In this document: positions 1 through 8,344 of the stretch, in pieces
Layout: every line of letters starts with the position of its first letter
How positions within the stretch are numbered: the stretch's first letter is position 1
Assembly: GCF_014203095.1 (NCBI RefSeq)
Contig: NZ_JACHIG010000001.1
Span: 620,001-684,000 of the forward strand
DNA from: Prosthecobacter vanneervenii
GTDB lineage: Bacteria > Verrucomicrobiota > Verrucomicrobiia > Verrucomicrobiales > Verrucomicrobiaceae
DNA length: 64,000 nucleotides
Direction of reading: 5' to 3'
Made by a program: the position numbers and the translations under genes
The notes under the pieces: generated by a model
Told to the model about the DNA's origin: nothing
Seen by the model: the letters and a program-made list of their open reading frames with translations, nothing else
Database searches by the model: none

Positions 1-967
1 CGCTGGCACCGAGGGTGTGGCCGGTCTGGGGTTTCAGTGGAAGGAGCGGGACGGCACGGCCCTCCAGAGCGCGAAGCAGCGCGGGGGGCTCCACGCGGGC
101 ATGGTTGAGAGTGCCAGTTGCATGAGGGCAAAGTGCGACGACGCGGGCGGGATCACCCGCATGGAGTACCGCATTCACGCATTCGGAGATGCCGCCGCCG
201 TCTGCGGGGATCATGAGGGTGTCGTAGGCATCGCTATTGGCACTGTAGTGCTCCAGCTTGCAGAGCTTGGGCCTGCCGCTGTTTCCGCGCTCGAGGGTCA
301 CAGCGACGGCGGCCTCTCCGGGGAGGAAACCGCTGGTCGTGTGAGGGCCCTCGGTGGCAAAGGGGTTGTTGATGCCATTGGTGGATAGGAGGCCGGTGTC
401 TTGGAAATCGCGCAGGAGTGCGGGGATGAGAGGGAGGTCCACGGCCACCACGATGGCGCGTGGAGCTGCGCCAGAGAGGACGGCCATCCAGGCAAGGCCG
501 AGGGCATCGAGGCCGGAGGAGCAGCCATTGGAGATCATCTGCCAGGGGCCGCGCACGCCGAGCTCGATGCTCACGGCGGCGGGTATTTCACTATGCATGG
601 TATTGCTGGCACTGAATTTGCGGAGAGGTCTGCGCCATGAGTTCACCCCCAGAGACTCCCCGACATTGCCACGGCTGCTGGCACCAAAGATCCACGACTC
701 GCGGGTCTGGGCTGCGGACCAACCCGCACGCTGCACGGCCAGCGCCGCGACTTTATGAGCTGCATTGCCAGCCGCGCCATAACGACGGCCTTTCACCAGG
801 GATCGGTCAGGGAAAGACCCTATAGACAAAGATGCAAATTCCCCACCCAAAACATCAGCATTCATGACCAGTCCGCTGCGCTGCTGATGCAGCGCAGTGA
901 CGCACTCCTCCACACACATGCCTAGCGCACAAGCCGTCTCCACGGCTGTGATGAACACAGATTCCAT
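1..967 (-). CDS. beta-ketoacyl-ACP synthase (C-terminus beyond the window edge)
   Basis: Condensing enzyme that joins an acyl group to malonyl-ACP in fatty-acid or polyketide-like synthesis. The reading frame is open from an ATG at 967 to base 1, about 322 codons. The N-terminus reads like a ketosynthase (MESVFITAVETACALG). The catalytic Cys is in SNGCSSGLDAL (C149), the first His in PHATGT (H282), and the Lys/His pair in KPQTGHTLGAS (K312, H317); this order and spacing match FabF-type enzymes. The Cys context GCSSG differs from the common ACATG, which suggests a specialised synthase rather than housekeeping FabF. It is divergent from the bactofilin gene. The last part of the domain lies outside the window. 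Family certain, specific role unknown. Confidence 0.85.
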   Translation of the reverse strand, partial: MESVFITAVETACALGMCVEECVTALHQQRSGLVMNADVLGGEFASLSIGSFPDRSLVKGRRYGAAGNAAHKVAALAVQRAGWSAAQTRESWIFGASSRGNVGESLGVNSWRRPLRKFSASNTMHSEIPAAVSIELGVRGPWQMISNGCSSGLDALGLAWMAVLSGAAPRAIVVAVDLPLIPALLRDFQDTGLLSTNGINNPFATEGPHTTSGFLPGEAAVAVTLERGNSGRPKLCKLEHYSANSDAYDTLMIPADGGGISECVNAVLHAGDPARVVALCPHATGTLNHARVEPPALLRALEGRAVPLLPLKPQTGHTLGAS

Positions 968-1058
968 TATGAACAGATACAGCGCTAAAACCGCCCCCGT
1001 GCAACCTCGCTCCTCAACCGTGTTACATCGCGCTCACAAAAAATAAGCAAGCCAAAGA

Positions 1059-1088
1059 TTGACACTCAAGTTAATAGCCAGCTATATT
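1059..1088 (+). promoter_or_regulatory. sigma-70-like promoter of the bactofilin operon
   Basis: A perfect -35 hexamer TTGACA (1059-1064) is followed after 18 bases by TATATT (1083-1088). A start of transcription would fall near 1095, only a few bases before the ATG at 1098, so the first mRNA may be leaderless. Promoter assignment is by consensus only. Confidence 0.6.
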
Positions 1089-1097
1089 TTAATCCTC

Positions 1098-1610
1098 ATG
1101 TTAAGGCAAATCATTGGACAATCCGAAGGGCACAAGGACGACAGACGCTCCGAGATTCCCGCACCGGCTCCCGCAGTCGAGCGCGCTCCCATTCTCTCCG
1201 CCGCACCTGCTCCTGCTGCACAACCCCAACGCTCACACTCAGCTCCCGTCATGACCACCAGCAAAAACGTACTCGCCAACGACGTCGAAATCAAAGGTTC
1301 CATCAAGTTCTCCCACGACCTTATCATCGACGGCAAAATCGAGGGCGAAGTCATCTCCGACGGCAGTCTGACCGTGGGTGAAAACGCGCTGATCAAGGGC
1401 GAGGTGAAGACCCGCTCTGTCATCATTTTCGGCAAAGTCGAAGGCAACATCACCGTCGCTGAGCGCTGCGAGCTCAAGAGCAACGCAATCCTCGTGGGTG
1501 ACATCGCCGCCGGCACACTTGCCATCGAAGAAGGAGCAACCTTCATGGGCCAGTCCCAGGTCGGCAAGAAGGCAGACTCCAAGCCTGCCCTTGGTGCTCC
1601 CAAACTGTAA
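1098..1610 (+). CDS. bactofilin (polymer-forming cytoskeletal protein)
   Basis: Bactofilins polymerise into filaments or patches through a right-handed beta-helix and act as scaffolds for cell-wall enzymes. The protein has about 170 residues: a Pro/Ala-rich N-terminal tail, then the core with the typical repeats (SIKFSHDLIIDGKIEGE, then GENALIKGEVKTRSVIIFGK) and a short tail (GKKADSKPAL). The family's usual length is 120-200. The start is uncertain: a TTG at 1059 lies inside the predicted promoter, so ATG 1098 is chosen, but ATG 1251 (MTTSKNVLAND) just before the core would also give a complete domain. It is 19 bases upstream of a second bactofilin and is probably cotranscribed with it. Confidence 0.88.
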   Translation: MLRQIIGQSEGHKDDRRSEIPAPAPAVERAPILSAAPAPAAQPQRSHSAPVMTTSKNVLANDVEIKGSIKFSHDLIIDGKIEGEVISDGSLTVGENALIKGEVKTRSVIIFGKVEGNITVAERCELKSNAILVGDIAAGTLAIEEGATFMGQSQVGKKADSKPALGAPKL

Positions 1611-1629
1611 CCTTAACTGTCCTACCTGA

Positions 1630-2820
1630 GTGTTCGGACGGCTCTTCGGCAAGAAGACCAGCAGCATCCTACCCACACCACCCAAGAATCAAATCGAAGT
1701 GGTGTGCCCCTCTTGTGGCGCGGCTCAGTATGAGCCGCGCCTCGTTGTTTCTACCTTTTGTAAAAAGTGTGGAGTTCATCTAACTGTGGAGAAGCGCCGG
1801 GTGGTGGCCAGCGACGTCACGCGTTCTGGAATGGGGATGAGTGGAGCCTGGGCCGAGACGGATGCTCCGGCCTCTGCGCCAGCAACCAAGGCTGCCGAAC
1901 CGCCCAAACCTGAGGTGGCGGCACCCAGCCCGCAGGCCACAGCCGCCCCTACTCGTGCCCCTGAGCCTGCCCCGTCTGCTACCGATGGCTTTGGTGCATT
2001 CCTGCAGAGCAAGAATCTGCCGCCGCCACCTGAAGATGCGGCACCCGCCCCCGCTACGGTCGAACCAGTTCCGACAACTGCCTCGGTGGTAGAAGCCGCA
2101 CCCGCCGCTCCTGCTCCTGAGGAAGCGGTGAGCAGCGAGCCTGCCACAGGCAGCATGCGCAGACCGCAGTCCAATTCCCCGCCCCCCACGCCGTCTCCGG
2201 CTCCGCAAACGGCCTCCTCTCTGCAGAAGATGAAGGAGCAGGGCATGTACCGAAACCAGTATTTCAAGGATGCCGAGTGCTTTGACTGCGGACACAAATT
2301 TAAGACCGGGCGCTCGGCCAAGTCTGCCAACTGTCCTGCCTGCGGCTCTTACATCTCGCTGGAAGACGTGGAGATCAACATGACCTCCACCCAGCCGGTG
2401 AAGACGCGTGGCAATGTGCTGATCCGCAAACGTGGCCGGCTTTCCGCCAGCAGCGTTCAGTGCCGTGACCTGGAATGCCACGGCATCATTGAGGCGAATG
2501 TGACCTGCACGGGAGACGCGTCTTTCCGCAGCACGGGCAGCATCATCGGAGAGATCCGCTGCTGCCGCTTTGTGGTGGAGAAAGGAGCAGATGTGGCCTT
2601 CCTGAACCCCGTGCACGCCACGGAGGTGGAGATCCAGGCACGTGTGACAGGCACGATTTACAGCACCGGACCAGTGCTGATCACGAGCAATGGCTCGGTG
2701 AATGGTGATGTGACGGCGCGCTCTGTTTCCATCGAGCCTGGTGGTGAGCTGAACGGTGCGATGAACATCGTGCGTGCCAAACAACTGCCGCCTACGATCA
2801 CTCCTGCCCCGGTAAGCTAA
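1630..2820 (+). CDS. bactofilin with two zinc ribbons
   Basis: A 396-residue protein with unusual architecture. An N-terminal zinc ribbon has C26/C29 (CPSC) and C44/C47 (CKKC). About 150 residues of Pro/Ala/Glu-rich linker follow, then a second zinc ribbon with C217/C220 and C235/C238 (CPAC), then a bactofilin-like beta-helical core at about residues 250-385 (GIIEANVTCTGDASF; STGPVLITSNGSVNGDV). The start is GTG at 1630, where MFGRLFGKK gives a basic N-terminus. The core should polymerise; the ribbons may bind a partner or nucleic acid (inference). It lies between a simple bactofilin and an L,D-transpeptidase, 13 bases before the latter, pointing to a joint role in cell-wall shaping. Confidence 0.85.
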   Translation: MFGRLFGKKTSSILPTPPKNQIEVVCPSCGAAQYEPRLVVSTFCKKCGVHLTVEKRRVVASDVTRSGMGMSGAWAETDAPASAPATKAAEPPKPEVAAPSPQATAAPTRAPEPAPSATDGFGAFLQSKNLPPPPEDAAPAPATVEPVPTTASVVEAAPAAPAPEEAVSSEPATGSMRRPQSNSPPPTPSPAPQTASSLQKMKEQGMYRNQYFKDAECFDCGHKFKTGRSAKSANCPACGSYISLEDVEINMTSTQPVKTRGNVLIRKRGRLSASSVQCRDLECHGIIEANVTCTGDASFRSTGSIIGEIRCCRFVVEKGADVAFLNPVHATEVEIQARVTGTIYSTGPVLITSNGSVNGDVTARSVSIEPGGELNGAMNIVRAKQLPPTITPAPVS

Positions 2821-2833
2821 GAGAGGACGCAGC

Positions 2834-3787
2834 ATGAAAAAGGCGCGCGTCATGAATTTCGTGGCTGCGGCTTTCGCGACGGCGATGATTGTGCTGTGCG
2901 CTCATGGGTTGAAGATGGCGTTTAACGAGCTGAGTCCGACCACGACGGCGGCTGCGTCTTCCTCGAAGGCTTCGAGCCTGATGTCGAAGCCGCCAGCTCA
3001 AAAAGCTGATGCAGCCAGCCCGAGAGGAGATTCTCTGGTGAAGAAAGCCGAAGCCTGGATCCGACCCGCCATGCAGATCATCACTCACCAAGCCATGCCC
3101 CTGCCCTACCCTGAGCCACCCGCCGCCGAAAAGTGGCAGAGCATGCCTACGGCGGAGCGGCTGAGTGATGTGAGAAAGCGACTGCTGCCACGGCTGAATG
3201 AAGAGCTGGCCGCCAAGGAGTGTCGTCTGGGGCAGCCGGTGTTTGTGCGCATCTTTAAAGAGAGCCGGGAATTGGAGCTATGGATGCAGGGGGACAAGGC
3301 GGAGTGGCGGCTGTTTCGGACGTACCCGATTGCGTGTTTTTCAGGCACGCTGGGGCCGAAGACACGGGAGGGAGACATGCAGGCGCCGGAGGGTTTTTAC
3401 AGCGTGGCGCAGAAGCAGCTGAATCCGGCGAGCCGGTATCACCTGGCGTTTAATGTGGGGTATCCGAACGCGTATGATCTGGCGCATGGGCGGACAGGGA
3501 GCCTGATCATGGTGCATGGGGACGTGTGCAGCATCGGGTGCTTTGCGATGACGGACCGGGTTATCGAGGAGATTTATCTAGTGGTGGAGGCGGCGGTGCA
3601 GAGTGGCGAGAGTGTGCCGGTGCATGTGTTTCCGTTTCGGATGACGAAGGAGCGGATGGCGCAGGCGGAAGCGGAGCATGTGGAGTTTTGGAGAGAGCTT
3701 GTGCCAGTGTATGAGGTGTTTGAGAAGGAACACCGCGTGCCGCAGGTCATCGTTGAGGGTGGGAAGTATGGGGTGAAGGATTTATGA
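2834..3787 (+). CDS. L,D-transpeptidase family protein (YafK-like, YkuD domain)
   Basis: A periplasmic enzyme of the YkuD fold that makes or breaks 3-3 peptidoglycan crosslinks, or crosslinks to outer-membrane proteins. An N-terminal hydrophobic segment (about residues 8-25) is a signal or anchor, followed by a Ser/Ala/Lys-rich linker. The catalytic signature is present: H228 in MVHGDVCS and C236 in SIGCFAMTD, the arrangement of the YafK/ErfK group. At 317 residues it is slightly longer than E. coli YafK. It follows the zinc-ribbon bactofilin by 13 bases, so bactofilin filaments may position it (inference from bactofilin-wall enzyme pairs in other phyla). Its last codons and stop lie inside a heptamer repeat. 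Confidence 0.85.
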   Translation: MKKARVMNFVAAAFATAMIVLCAHGLKMAFNELSPTTTAAASSSKASSLMSKPPAQKADAASPRGDSLVKKAEAWIRPAMQIITHQAMPLPYPEPPAAEKWQSMPTAERLSDVRKRLLPRLNEELAAKECRLGQPVFVRIFKESRELELWMQGDKAEWRLFRTYPIACFSGTLGPKTREGDMQAPEGFYSVAQKQLNPASRYHLAFNVGYPNAYDLAHGRTGSLIMVHGDVCSIGCFAMTDRVIEEIYLVVEAAVQSGESVPVHVFPFRMTKERMAQAEAEHVEFWRELVPVYEVFEKEHRVPQVIVEGGKYGVKDL

Positions 3788-3894
3788 TTTACGATTTATG
3801 ATTTATGATTTCCGGAAGTGTCCGAGAGGCTTTGATGGTTGAGTCTTGGAGAAGGGAGGATTTTAGGGTTTACGATTGAGGATTTATGATTTGA
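3779..3894 (+). repeat. heptamer tandem repeats GATTTAY, left side of cassette
   Basis: Five consecutive heptamers of the form GATTTAT/GATTTAC occupy 3779-3813, followed after a 53-base gap by four degenerate copies at 3867-3894. The first block supplies the stop codon of the L,D-transpeptidase gene. The opposite orientation of the same heptamer lies on the far side of the next gene. Confidence 0.8.
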
Positions 3895-3906
3895 GATGGG
3901 AACCTT

Positions 3907-4278
3907 ATGACTTCCCATGAGCTTAAGGAAAGGACGATGGACTTTGCTGTTCGGGTACTGAAGATGGTGGATGCGCTTCCGAAGACGACTACCGGGAGAA
4001 CGGTAGGCGGACAAATCGCGAGAAGTGGCACCTCGGTGGCGGCAAACTACAGGGCGGCGTTGCGGGCAAAGTCTGATGCCGATTTCATCAACAAGATCAC
4101 TATCGTCTTGGAGGAGGCGGATGAATCTGGATTTTGGATCGAACTGGCCGAACGCGCTGAACTTCTTCCACCTAAACGCCTCAAAGGCCTCCTGCAAGAA
4201 TCCGAAGAACTCACTAAAATTTTCAATGCCACTCGCAGCACCACGAAACGTCGAGCCAGACAAAATCGTAAATCATAA
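3907..4278 (+). CDS. four-helix-bundle protein (23S rRNA IVS / S23 family)
   Basis: A 123-residue protein of the family first found inside intervening sequences of 23S rRNA genes and related to the bAvd accessory protein of diversity-generating retroelements. Family hallmarks seen: DFAVRVLKMVDALPK near the start, GGQIARSGTSVAANYRAA at about residues 34-51, and an LEEADESGFWIEL helix at about 67-79. The biochemical function is not established; nucleic-acid or nucleoprotein binding is usual. The gene sits in a cassette bracketed by inverted heptamer repeats, the right one providing its stop codon. The ATG lies in the loop of a 7-bp inverted repeat (3896-3902 / 3912-3918). It is not inside an rRNA gene here, and no reverse transcriptase is nearby. 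Confidence 0.85.
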   Translation: MTSHELKERTMDFAVRVLKMVDALPKTTTGRTVGGQIARSGTSVAANYRAALRAKSDADFINKITIVLEEADESGFWIELAERAELLPPKRLKGLLQESEELTKIFNATRSTTKRRARQNRKS

Positions 4279-4290
4279 GTCGTAAATTAC
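4263..4290 (-). repeat. heptamer tandem repeats, right side of cassette (inverted)
   Basis: Four heptamers AAATCGT, AAATCAT, AAGTCGT, AAATTAC, the reverse complement of the GATTTAY unit at 3779-3894. They include the stop codon of the four-helix-bundle gene and define a cassette of about 510 bases. Confidence 0.75.
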
Positions 4291-4322
4291 CAATCACCCC
4301 ACCACCACCTTTTCCTACTTTC

Positions 4323-5315
4323 ATGCGTGCCCTCACACTGACCGCTGCCAGGACTTTTGAATGGACGACGCTGCCGGAGGCGGTGGAGCCGGGGCCGGGG
4401 GAGGTGCTGGTGGGGATTCGGGCGATTGGGATCTGTGGGACGGATTTCAGCGGGTATCTGGGGAAGATGCCGTTCATTGAGTTTCCACGCATCCTGGGGC
4501 ATGAGCTGGGGGTGGAGGTGCTGGCGGTGGGCGATGGGGTGACGCACTTGAAAGCGGGTGACCGATGCTCGGTGGAGCCCTATCTGAACTGCGGGACGTG
4601 CCATGCCTGCAAACGCGGCTGCACGAACTGCTGTGAGACGCTGCAGGTGCTGGGGGTGCATTGCGATGGCGGGATGCGGGAGCGGATGGTGCTGCCGGCA
4701 CACAAGCTGCATGTGTGCAACGCGCTGGGCTTTGAACAACTGGCGCTGGTGGAGACGCTGGCGATCGGCTGCCATGCGGTGAACCGGGCGCAGGTGGCGG
4801 CGGGTGATGAGGTCTTGATTATTGGCGCGGGACCCATCGGGCTGACGGTGCTGGAGTTTGCGCGGGCGGCGGGTGCGGTGATTACCGTTTTGGAGCTAAA
4901 TGCGGCGCGGCGTGAGTTTGTGGCGAAACACTATGCGGGCGTGCGGGTGACGGAGTCGCTGGCTGATGAAGGGGCGTTTCAGGTGGTGTTTGATGCGACG
5001 GGGCATGCGGGGTCGATGGCGGGGGCGCTGAGGTATGCGCGATTTACCGGGAGGATCGTGTATGTGGGGATCACGAAGGAGCCGGTGGGGATTGATGATC
5101 CGCTGTTTCACCGGAGAGAGCTGACGCTGCTGGCGAGCCGGAATGCGGTGGCCTCCGATTTTCCGAGAATCCTGGGGATGATTCAAAGCGGGCAGATTGA
5201 TACGAGGCCGTGGATGAGCCACCGGTGCGTGTTTGGGGAGCTGCCGGGTAAGATGGAGGAGTGGCTGAAGCCGGAGGCGAGGGTGATTAAGGCCGTCGTA
5301 AGCCTCGAACAATGA
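4323..5315 (+). CDS. zinc-dependent alcohol dehydrogenase (MDR superfamily)
   Basis: NAD(P)-dependent oxidoreductase related to sorbitol and threonine dehydrogenases. Catalytic zinc ligands are C38 (ICGTD) and H60-E61 (GHE). The structural zinc lobe has C90, C93, C96 and C104 (NCGTCHAC then CC). The Rossmann dinucleotide motif GAGPIG is at 168-173. At 330 residues it is typical in length, if slightly short at the C-terminus. The substrate cannot be read from sequence; sugar alcohols, galactitol or threonine are possibilities. It begins 44 bases after the four-helix cassette and ends inside the left arm of a palindromic repeat. It appears to be a single-gene unit. Confidence 0.88.
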   Translation: MRALTLTAARTFEWTTLPEAVEPGPGEVLVGIRAIGICGTDFSGYLGKMPFIEFPRILGHELGVEVLAVGDGVTHLKAGDRCSVEPYLNCGTCHACKRGCTNCCETLQVLGVHCDGGMRERMVLPAHKLHVCNALGFEQLALVETLAIGCHAVNRAQVAAGDEVLIIGAGPIGLTVLEFARAAGAVITVLELNAARREFVAKHYAGVRVTESLADEGAFQVVFDATGHAGSMAGALRYARFTGRIVYVGITKEPVGIDDPLFHRRELTLLASRNAVASDFPRILGMIQSGQIDTRPWMSHRCVFGELPGKMEEWLKPEARVIKAVVSLEQ

Positions 5316-5443
5316 CGAATGAGTAAGCCCGAATGACTAAATAAGGCCGAATGCCAAATGACGAAACAAGGCATTCGACAGAGCGACCTTTGTCCTTTGA
5401 AGCTGGTCATTATTTCGACATTCGGATTTACTCATTCGTCATT
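5311..5443. repeat. dispersed palindromic repeat, copy 1
   Basis: A 133-base element with 34-base inverted arms at 5311-5344 and 5410-5443 that match at about 30 positions. The arms are built of heptamers such as AATGACG, AATGAGT and AATGACT. A second copy is at 19607-19718. It separates the alcohol dehydrogenase from the rRNA methyltransferase and overlaps the last codon of the former. Confidence 0.85.
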
Positions 5444-5505
5444 TGCACGAAGAGCTTTAACTTCGGCTCATTCCTGTTTAACAACCCTTCCCCTTCCCTC
5501 CAACC

Positions 5506-6675
5506 ATGCCTGCTCTTACTGTCCAGCCTCGTGCGCGTCTTTTTCATGGTCACCTTTGGGTCTATGCCACTGAAATCCAGAAACGCTTTGGGGATCCGAA
5601 GCCGGGGGATGTGGTGCATCTGCAGGATGTGAGGGGGAAGCCGCTGGGGAGCGCGATCTATAATCCGCAGTCGCAGATCTCGGCGCGGCTGTTTTCGTAT
5701 CGGCGGCAGGATTTGGACCTGGACTTTTTTACGCGGCGGATTCAGCGGGCGGTGAAGGTGCGTGAGGAGTCGGGGGTGGACCTGAAGCTGTGCCGCCTGG
5801 TGTGGAGCGAGTCGGACGGGCTGCCGGGGGTGATCGTGGATCGCTACGGGGACTTTCTGGTGCTGCAGACGCTGACGCTGGCGATGGATCAACGGAAGGA
5901 GCTGATCGTGCAGGCGCTGAATGACGTGCTGAAGCCGCGCGGGATCGTGGAGCGCAATGAGGTGGCGGTGCGCAAGGCGGAGGGAATGGAGCTGGTCAAA
6001 GGCGTGATCAGCGGGGAGACGCCGGAACCGTTTGTAGTGCGGTATCAGGGCAGCGCGTTTCATGCGGACCTCATCGAGGGGCAGAAGACGGGGCTATATC
6101 TGGACCAGCTGGACAACTATCAGCAGGTGTCGCGGCTGGCGAAGGGTCGGCGGGTGCTGGACTGTTTTTCGAATCAGGGCGGCTTTGCGCAGGCCTGCGC
6201 GCTGGCGGGTGCGAGCGAGGTGACGGCGGTGGACATCAGCGAACCGGCGACGGAGGTGGCGAAGAAGAATGCGGTGATCGCGGGCGCGAAGATCGAGTGC
6301 ATCGCGGAGAATTGCTTTGATTTCCTGAAGCGTAGCGAGGCGGCGGGGGCGAAGTATGATCTGATCATCCTGGACCCACCGTCGTTCACCAAGACGAAGA
6401 GTTCGGTGCGCGATGCGCTGCGTGGGTACAAGGAGATCCACCTGCGGGCGATGAAGATGCTGGAGCCGGGCGGGATCTTTGCGACGTTTACGTGCTCGCA
6501 TCATGTGAGCGCGAGCGAGTTTCACAGCAGCATCACGGATGCGGCGGTGGATGCGAAGAAGACGCTGAGGCGAGTGACGACGTATACGCAAAGGCCGGAT
6601 CATCCGATCCTGGCGACGATTCCGGAGACGGAGTATTTGCGAGGGTATGCGTATGAGGTGGTGGCGGCGTGGTGA
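5506..6675 (+). CDS. rlmI: class I rRNA large subunit methyltransferase, RlmI family
   Basis: SAM-dependent 5-methylcytosine methyltransferase, by family acting on 23S rRNA (C1962 in E. coli). The N-terminal PUA domain (about residues 5-75, starting PRARLFHGHLWVYATEI) is followed by the EEH-type linker domain and a Rossmann methyltransferase domain: motif I RVLDCFSNQGGFA from residue 216, motif IV LDPPSF at 289-294, and the catalytic-loop Cys in FTCSHH. At 389 residues it matches E. coli RlmI (396). The ATG at 5506 follows the palindromic repeat by 62 bases. It stands alone, upstream of the AT-rich OLD-like gene. Target base inferred from homology only. Confidence 0.85.
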   Translation: MPALTVQPRARLFHGHLWVYATEIQKRFGDPKPGDVVHLQDVRGKPLGSAIYNPQSQISARLFSYRRQDLDLDFFTRRIQRAVKVREESGVDLKLCRLVWSESDGLPGVIVDRYGDFLVLQTLTLAMDQRKELIVQALNDVLKPRGIVERNEVAVRKAEGMELVKGVISGETPEPFVVRYQGSAFHADLIEGQKTGLYLDQLDNYQQVSRLAKGRRVLDCFSNQGGFAQACALAGASEVTAVDISEPATEVAKKNAVIAGAKIECIAENCFDFLKRSEAAGAKYDLIILDPPSFTKTKSSVRDALRGYKEIHLRAMKMLEPGGIFATFTCSHHVSASEFHSSITDAAVDAKKTLRRVTTYTQRPDHPILATIPETEYLRGYAYEVVAAW

Positions 6676-6747
6676 GGGAACCCAGCAGACAACAGTTTTT
6701 TATAAACACACAAAAGGCGCTAAAAGTAAAACCGCGAAGATTAAATT

Positions 6748-8274
6748 ATGGGCTTTGTAAAAATTACTCTTCAAAATTACAGAGCATTTCCTAATTGTGC
6801 GCCTGTTACTTTCGAAGTGCATGAAGGCATAACCTTTCTTCTTGGAGTTAACAATGTTGGAAAAAGTGCACTCTTAAAAGCCTTTTTTGAACTGCGCCCC
6901 TTAATACTAGTACAAGAATTAAGACATTCGCGTGGAGGCACCCGGTCTTTGAATGTCTCAATGCAGACTTCATTTGATAGGCTATGCAACAGATCAACCC
7001 CAAACCATGCTATAACCATAAAAATCGAAGATGAAACTTCCGGATGGATTTTGAAGTTGCGACCAGTAAATGCCCAACCACACAATTCACAGTTAGCAGT
7101 AACAGTTAATACCATAGGAAATCCTTCCGACCAATTAATTTCTATAGTTCATGACTTATTTCATTCCTCGATGTACGTTGGCTCTTTTCGAAGTCCCGCC
7201 GTCGAAGTGTCTGATAAATTGTATGATATTCAAATCGGCAAGAGATTTGTGGCAGAGTGGGACTTGTGGGCGAACGGCATCAGAATTGATCACAGCAATC
7301 AAGTGGAAGCATTAGTTCAAGAACTCAAAGAATTATTTGGGTTCAATCGATTTTCTATTTCAGTATCTCAGGATAGTGCCCAGCTTCATTTACACACCGA
7401 CGATGGCAGGTTCGCTCTCAATGAACTAGGGGACGGCATTGCTCATTACGTAATCGTTTTGGGTAATGCCATGACACGCCGACCTGCCTTCATTTTCATA
7501 GATGAACCTGAGATCGGCTTACACCCACGAATGCAAGAGATATTCGTTCGGACACTTGCCTCTAAAGCGAAATATGGGTTGCTCGCCACCTCACACTCTG
7601 TGGGTCTTGCACGAAGCGTGGCCGATCAGATTGTAACCATCACTCGAGAATCAGATGGAAGGCGACGCTGCTTACCATATGGCGAACATCGAACGGAAAC
7701 GATGGTTCAATCTATTTCCGAGCTTGGTTACAGCCAGTATGCTGAAATTGGTGGTAATCATTTATTGCTTGTTGAAGGGCGAACAGACATCAAATCATTT
7801 AGGGAAATTTTGAGAAAATTTAACTTGGAGAAACACTTTTTAATCTGGTCTCTTAATGGCTCTGATTGGCTACGCGCAGATCCCGCCATGATCAGTGATG
7901 AATTGAACGAGCTAAAACGTCTTAATGCTCGATCGATATCGGTGATTTTTGACAGTGAACGCACCTCGTACGAAATGGATGTCGCTCCTCATCTGAAACC
8001 ATTTCTGAATCTCTGTCACTCGCTGGGATTTCAAGTATTTCCGACGGATCGGCATTCAACTGAAAATTATATCACTCAAGCTGCACTTGATGAGCTAATT
8101 CCAGGCCACAAAGCGCTCGGTCCTTTTGAGGTATTTGGCACCAATGGTAGCAAATGGGCCAAAACCAAAAATTGGTTGCTATTCCAGAGGATGAAAGCCG
8201 AGGACTTCGATGGAACCGGCTTAAAGAACTTCATTTTGGACACGTTAGCTGGAGCCGTTACCAGAACTGATTAG
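6748..8274 (+). CDS. AAA ATPase with TOPRIM-like domain (OLD-family-like nuclease)
   Basis: An SMC-like ATPase fused to a TOPRIM-like nuclease region, 508 residues. Walker A is GVNNVGKS (33-40), Walker B FIDEPEIGLHP (D252/E253), and the switch His in TSHS (H283). The C-terminal half has the TOPRIM-type acidic motif VEGRTD (E343), FDSE (D402, E404) and STENY (437-441), as in many OLD-like proteins. OLD nucleases act in phage defence. Base composition is clearly AT-richer than all neighbours, and the gene stands alone between rlmI and a BlaI gene, which points to horizontal acquisition. No UvrD partner (as in Gabija) is adjacent; the nearest UvrD-type gene is 40 kb away and looks housekeeping. 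Nuclease activity is inferred. Confidence 0.82.
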   Translation: MGFVKITLQNYRAFPNCAPVTFEVHEGITFLLGVNNVGKSALLKAFFELRPLILVQELRHSRGGTRSLNVSMQTSFDRLCNRSTPNHAITIKIEDETSGWILKLRPVNAQPHNSQLAVTVNTIGNPSDQLISIVHDLFHSSMYVGSFRSPAVEVSDKLYDIQIGKRFVAEWDLWANGIRIDHSNQVEALVQELKELFGFNRFSISVSQDSAQLHLHTDDGRFALNELGDGIAHYVIVLGNAMTRRPAFIFIDEPEIGLHPRMQEIFVRTLASKAKYGLLATSHSVGLARSVADQIVTITRESDGRRRCLPYGEHRTETMVQSISELGYSQYAEIGGNHLLLVEGRTDIKSFREILRKFNLEKHFLIWSLNGSDWLRADPAMISDELNELKRLNARSISVIFDSERTSYEMDVAPHLKPFLNLCHSLGFQVFPTDRHSTENYITQAALDELIPGHKALGPFEVFGTNGSKWAKTKNWLLFQRMKAEDFDGTGLKNFILDTLAGAVTRTD

Positions 8275-8344
8275 CCTCAATTGATAAGGATTTACAGCCC
8301 CCCCCTTTCACCTTAGGGTTGAAAAACCAATCTTTGACATTGAC

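Noticed and set aside
3779..3894. CRISPR-like short repeats
   Set aside because: Units are 7 bases without unique spacers of constant length, and no cas genes are present.
6748..8274. A Gabija-like two-gene defence system (OLD ATPase plus UvrD helicase)
   Set aside because: The UvrD-type helicase is 40 kb away in a housekeeping context; no helicase is adjacent to the OLD-like gene.
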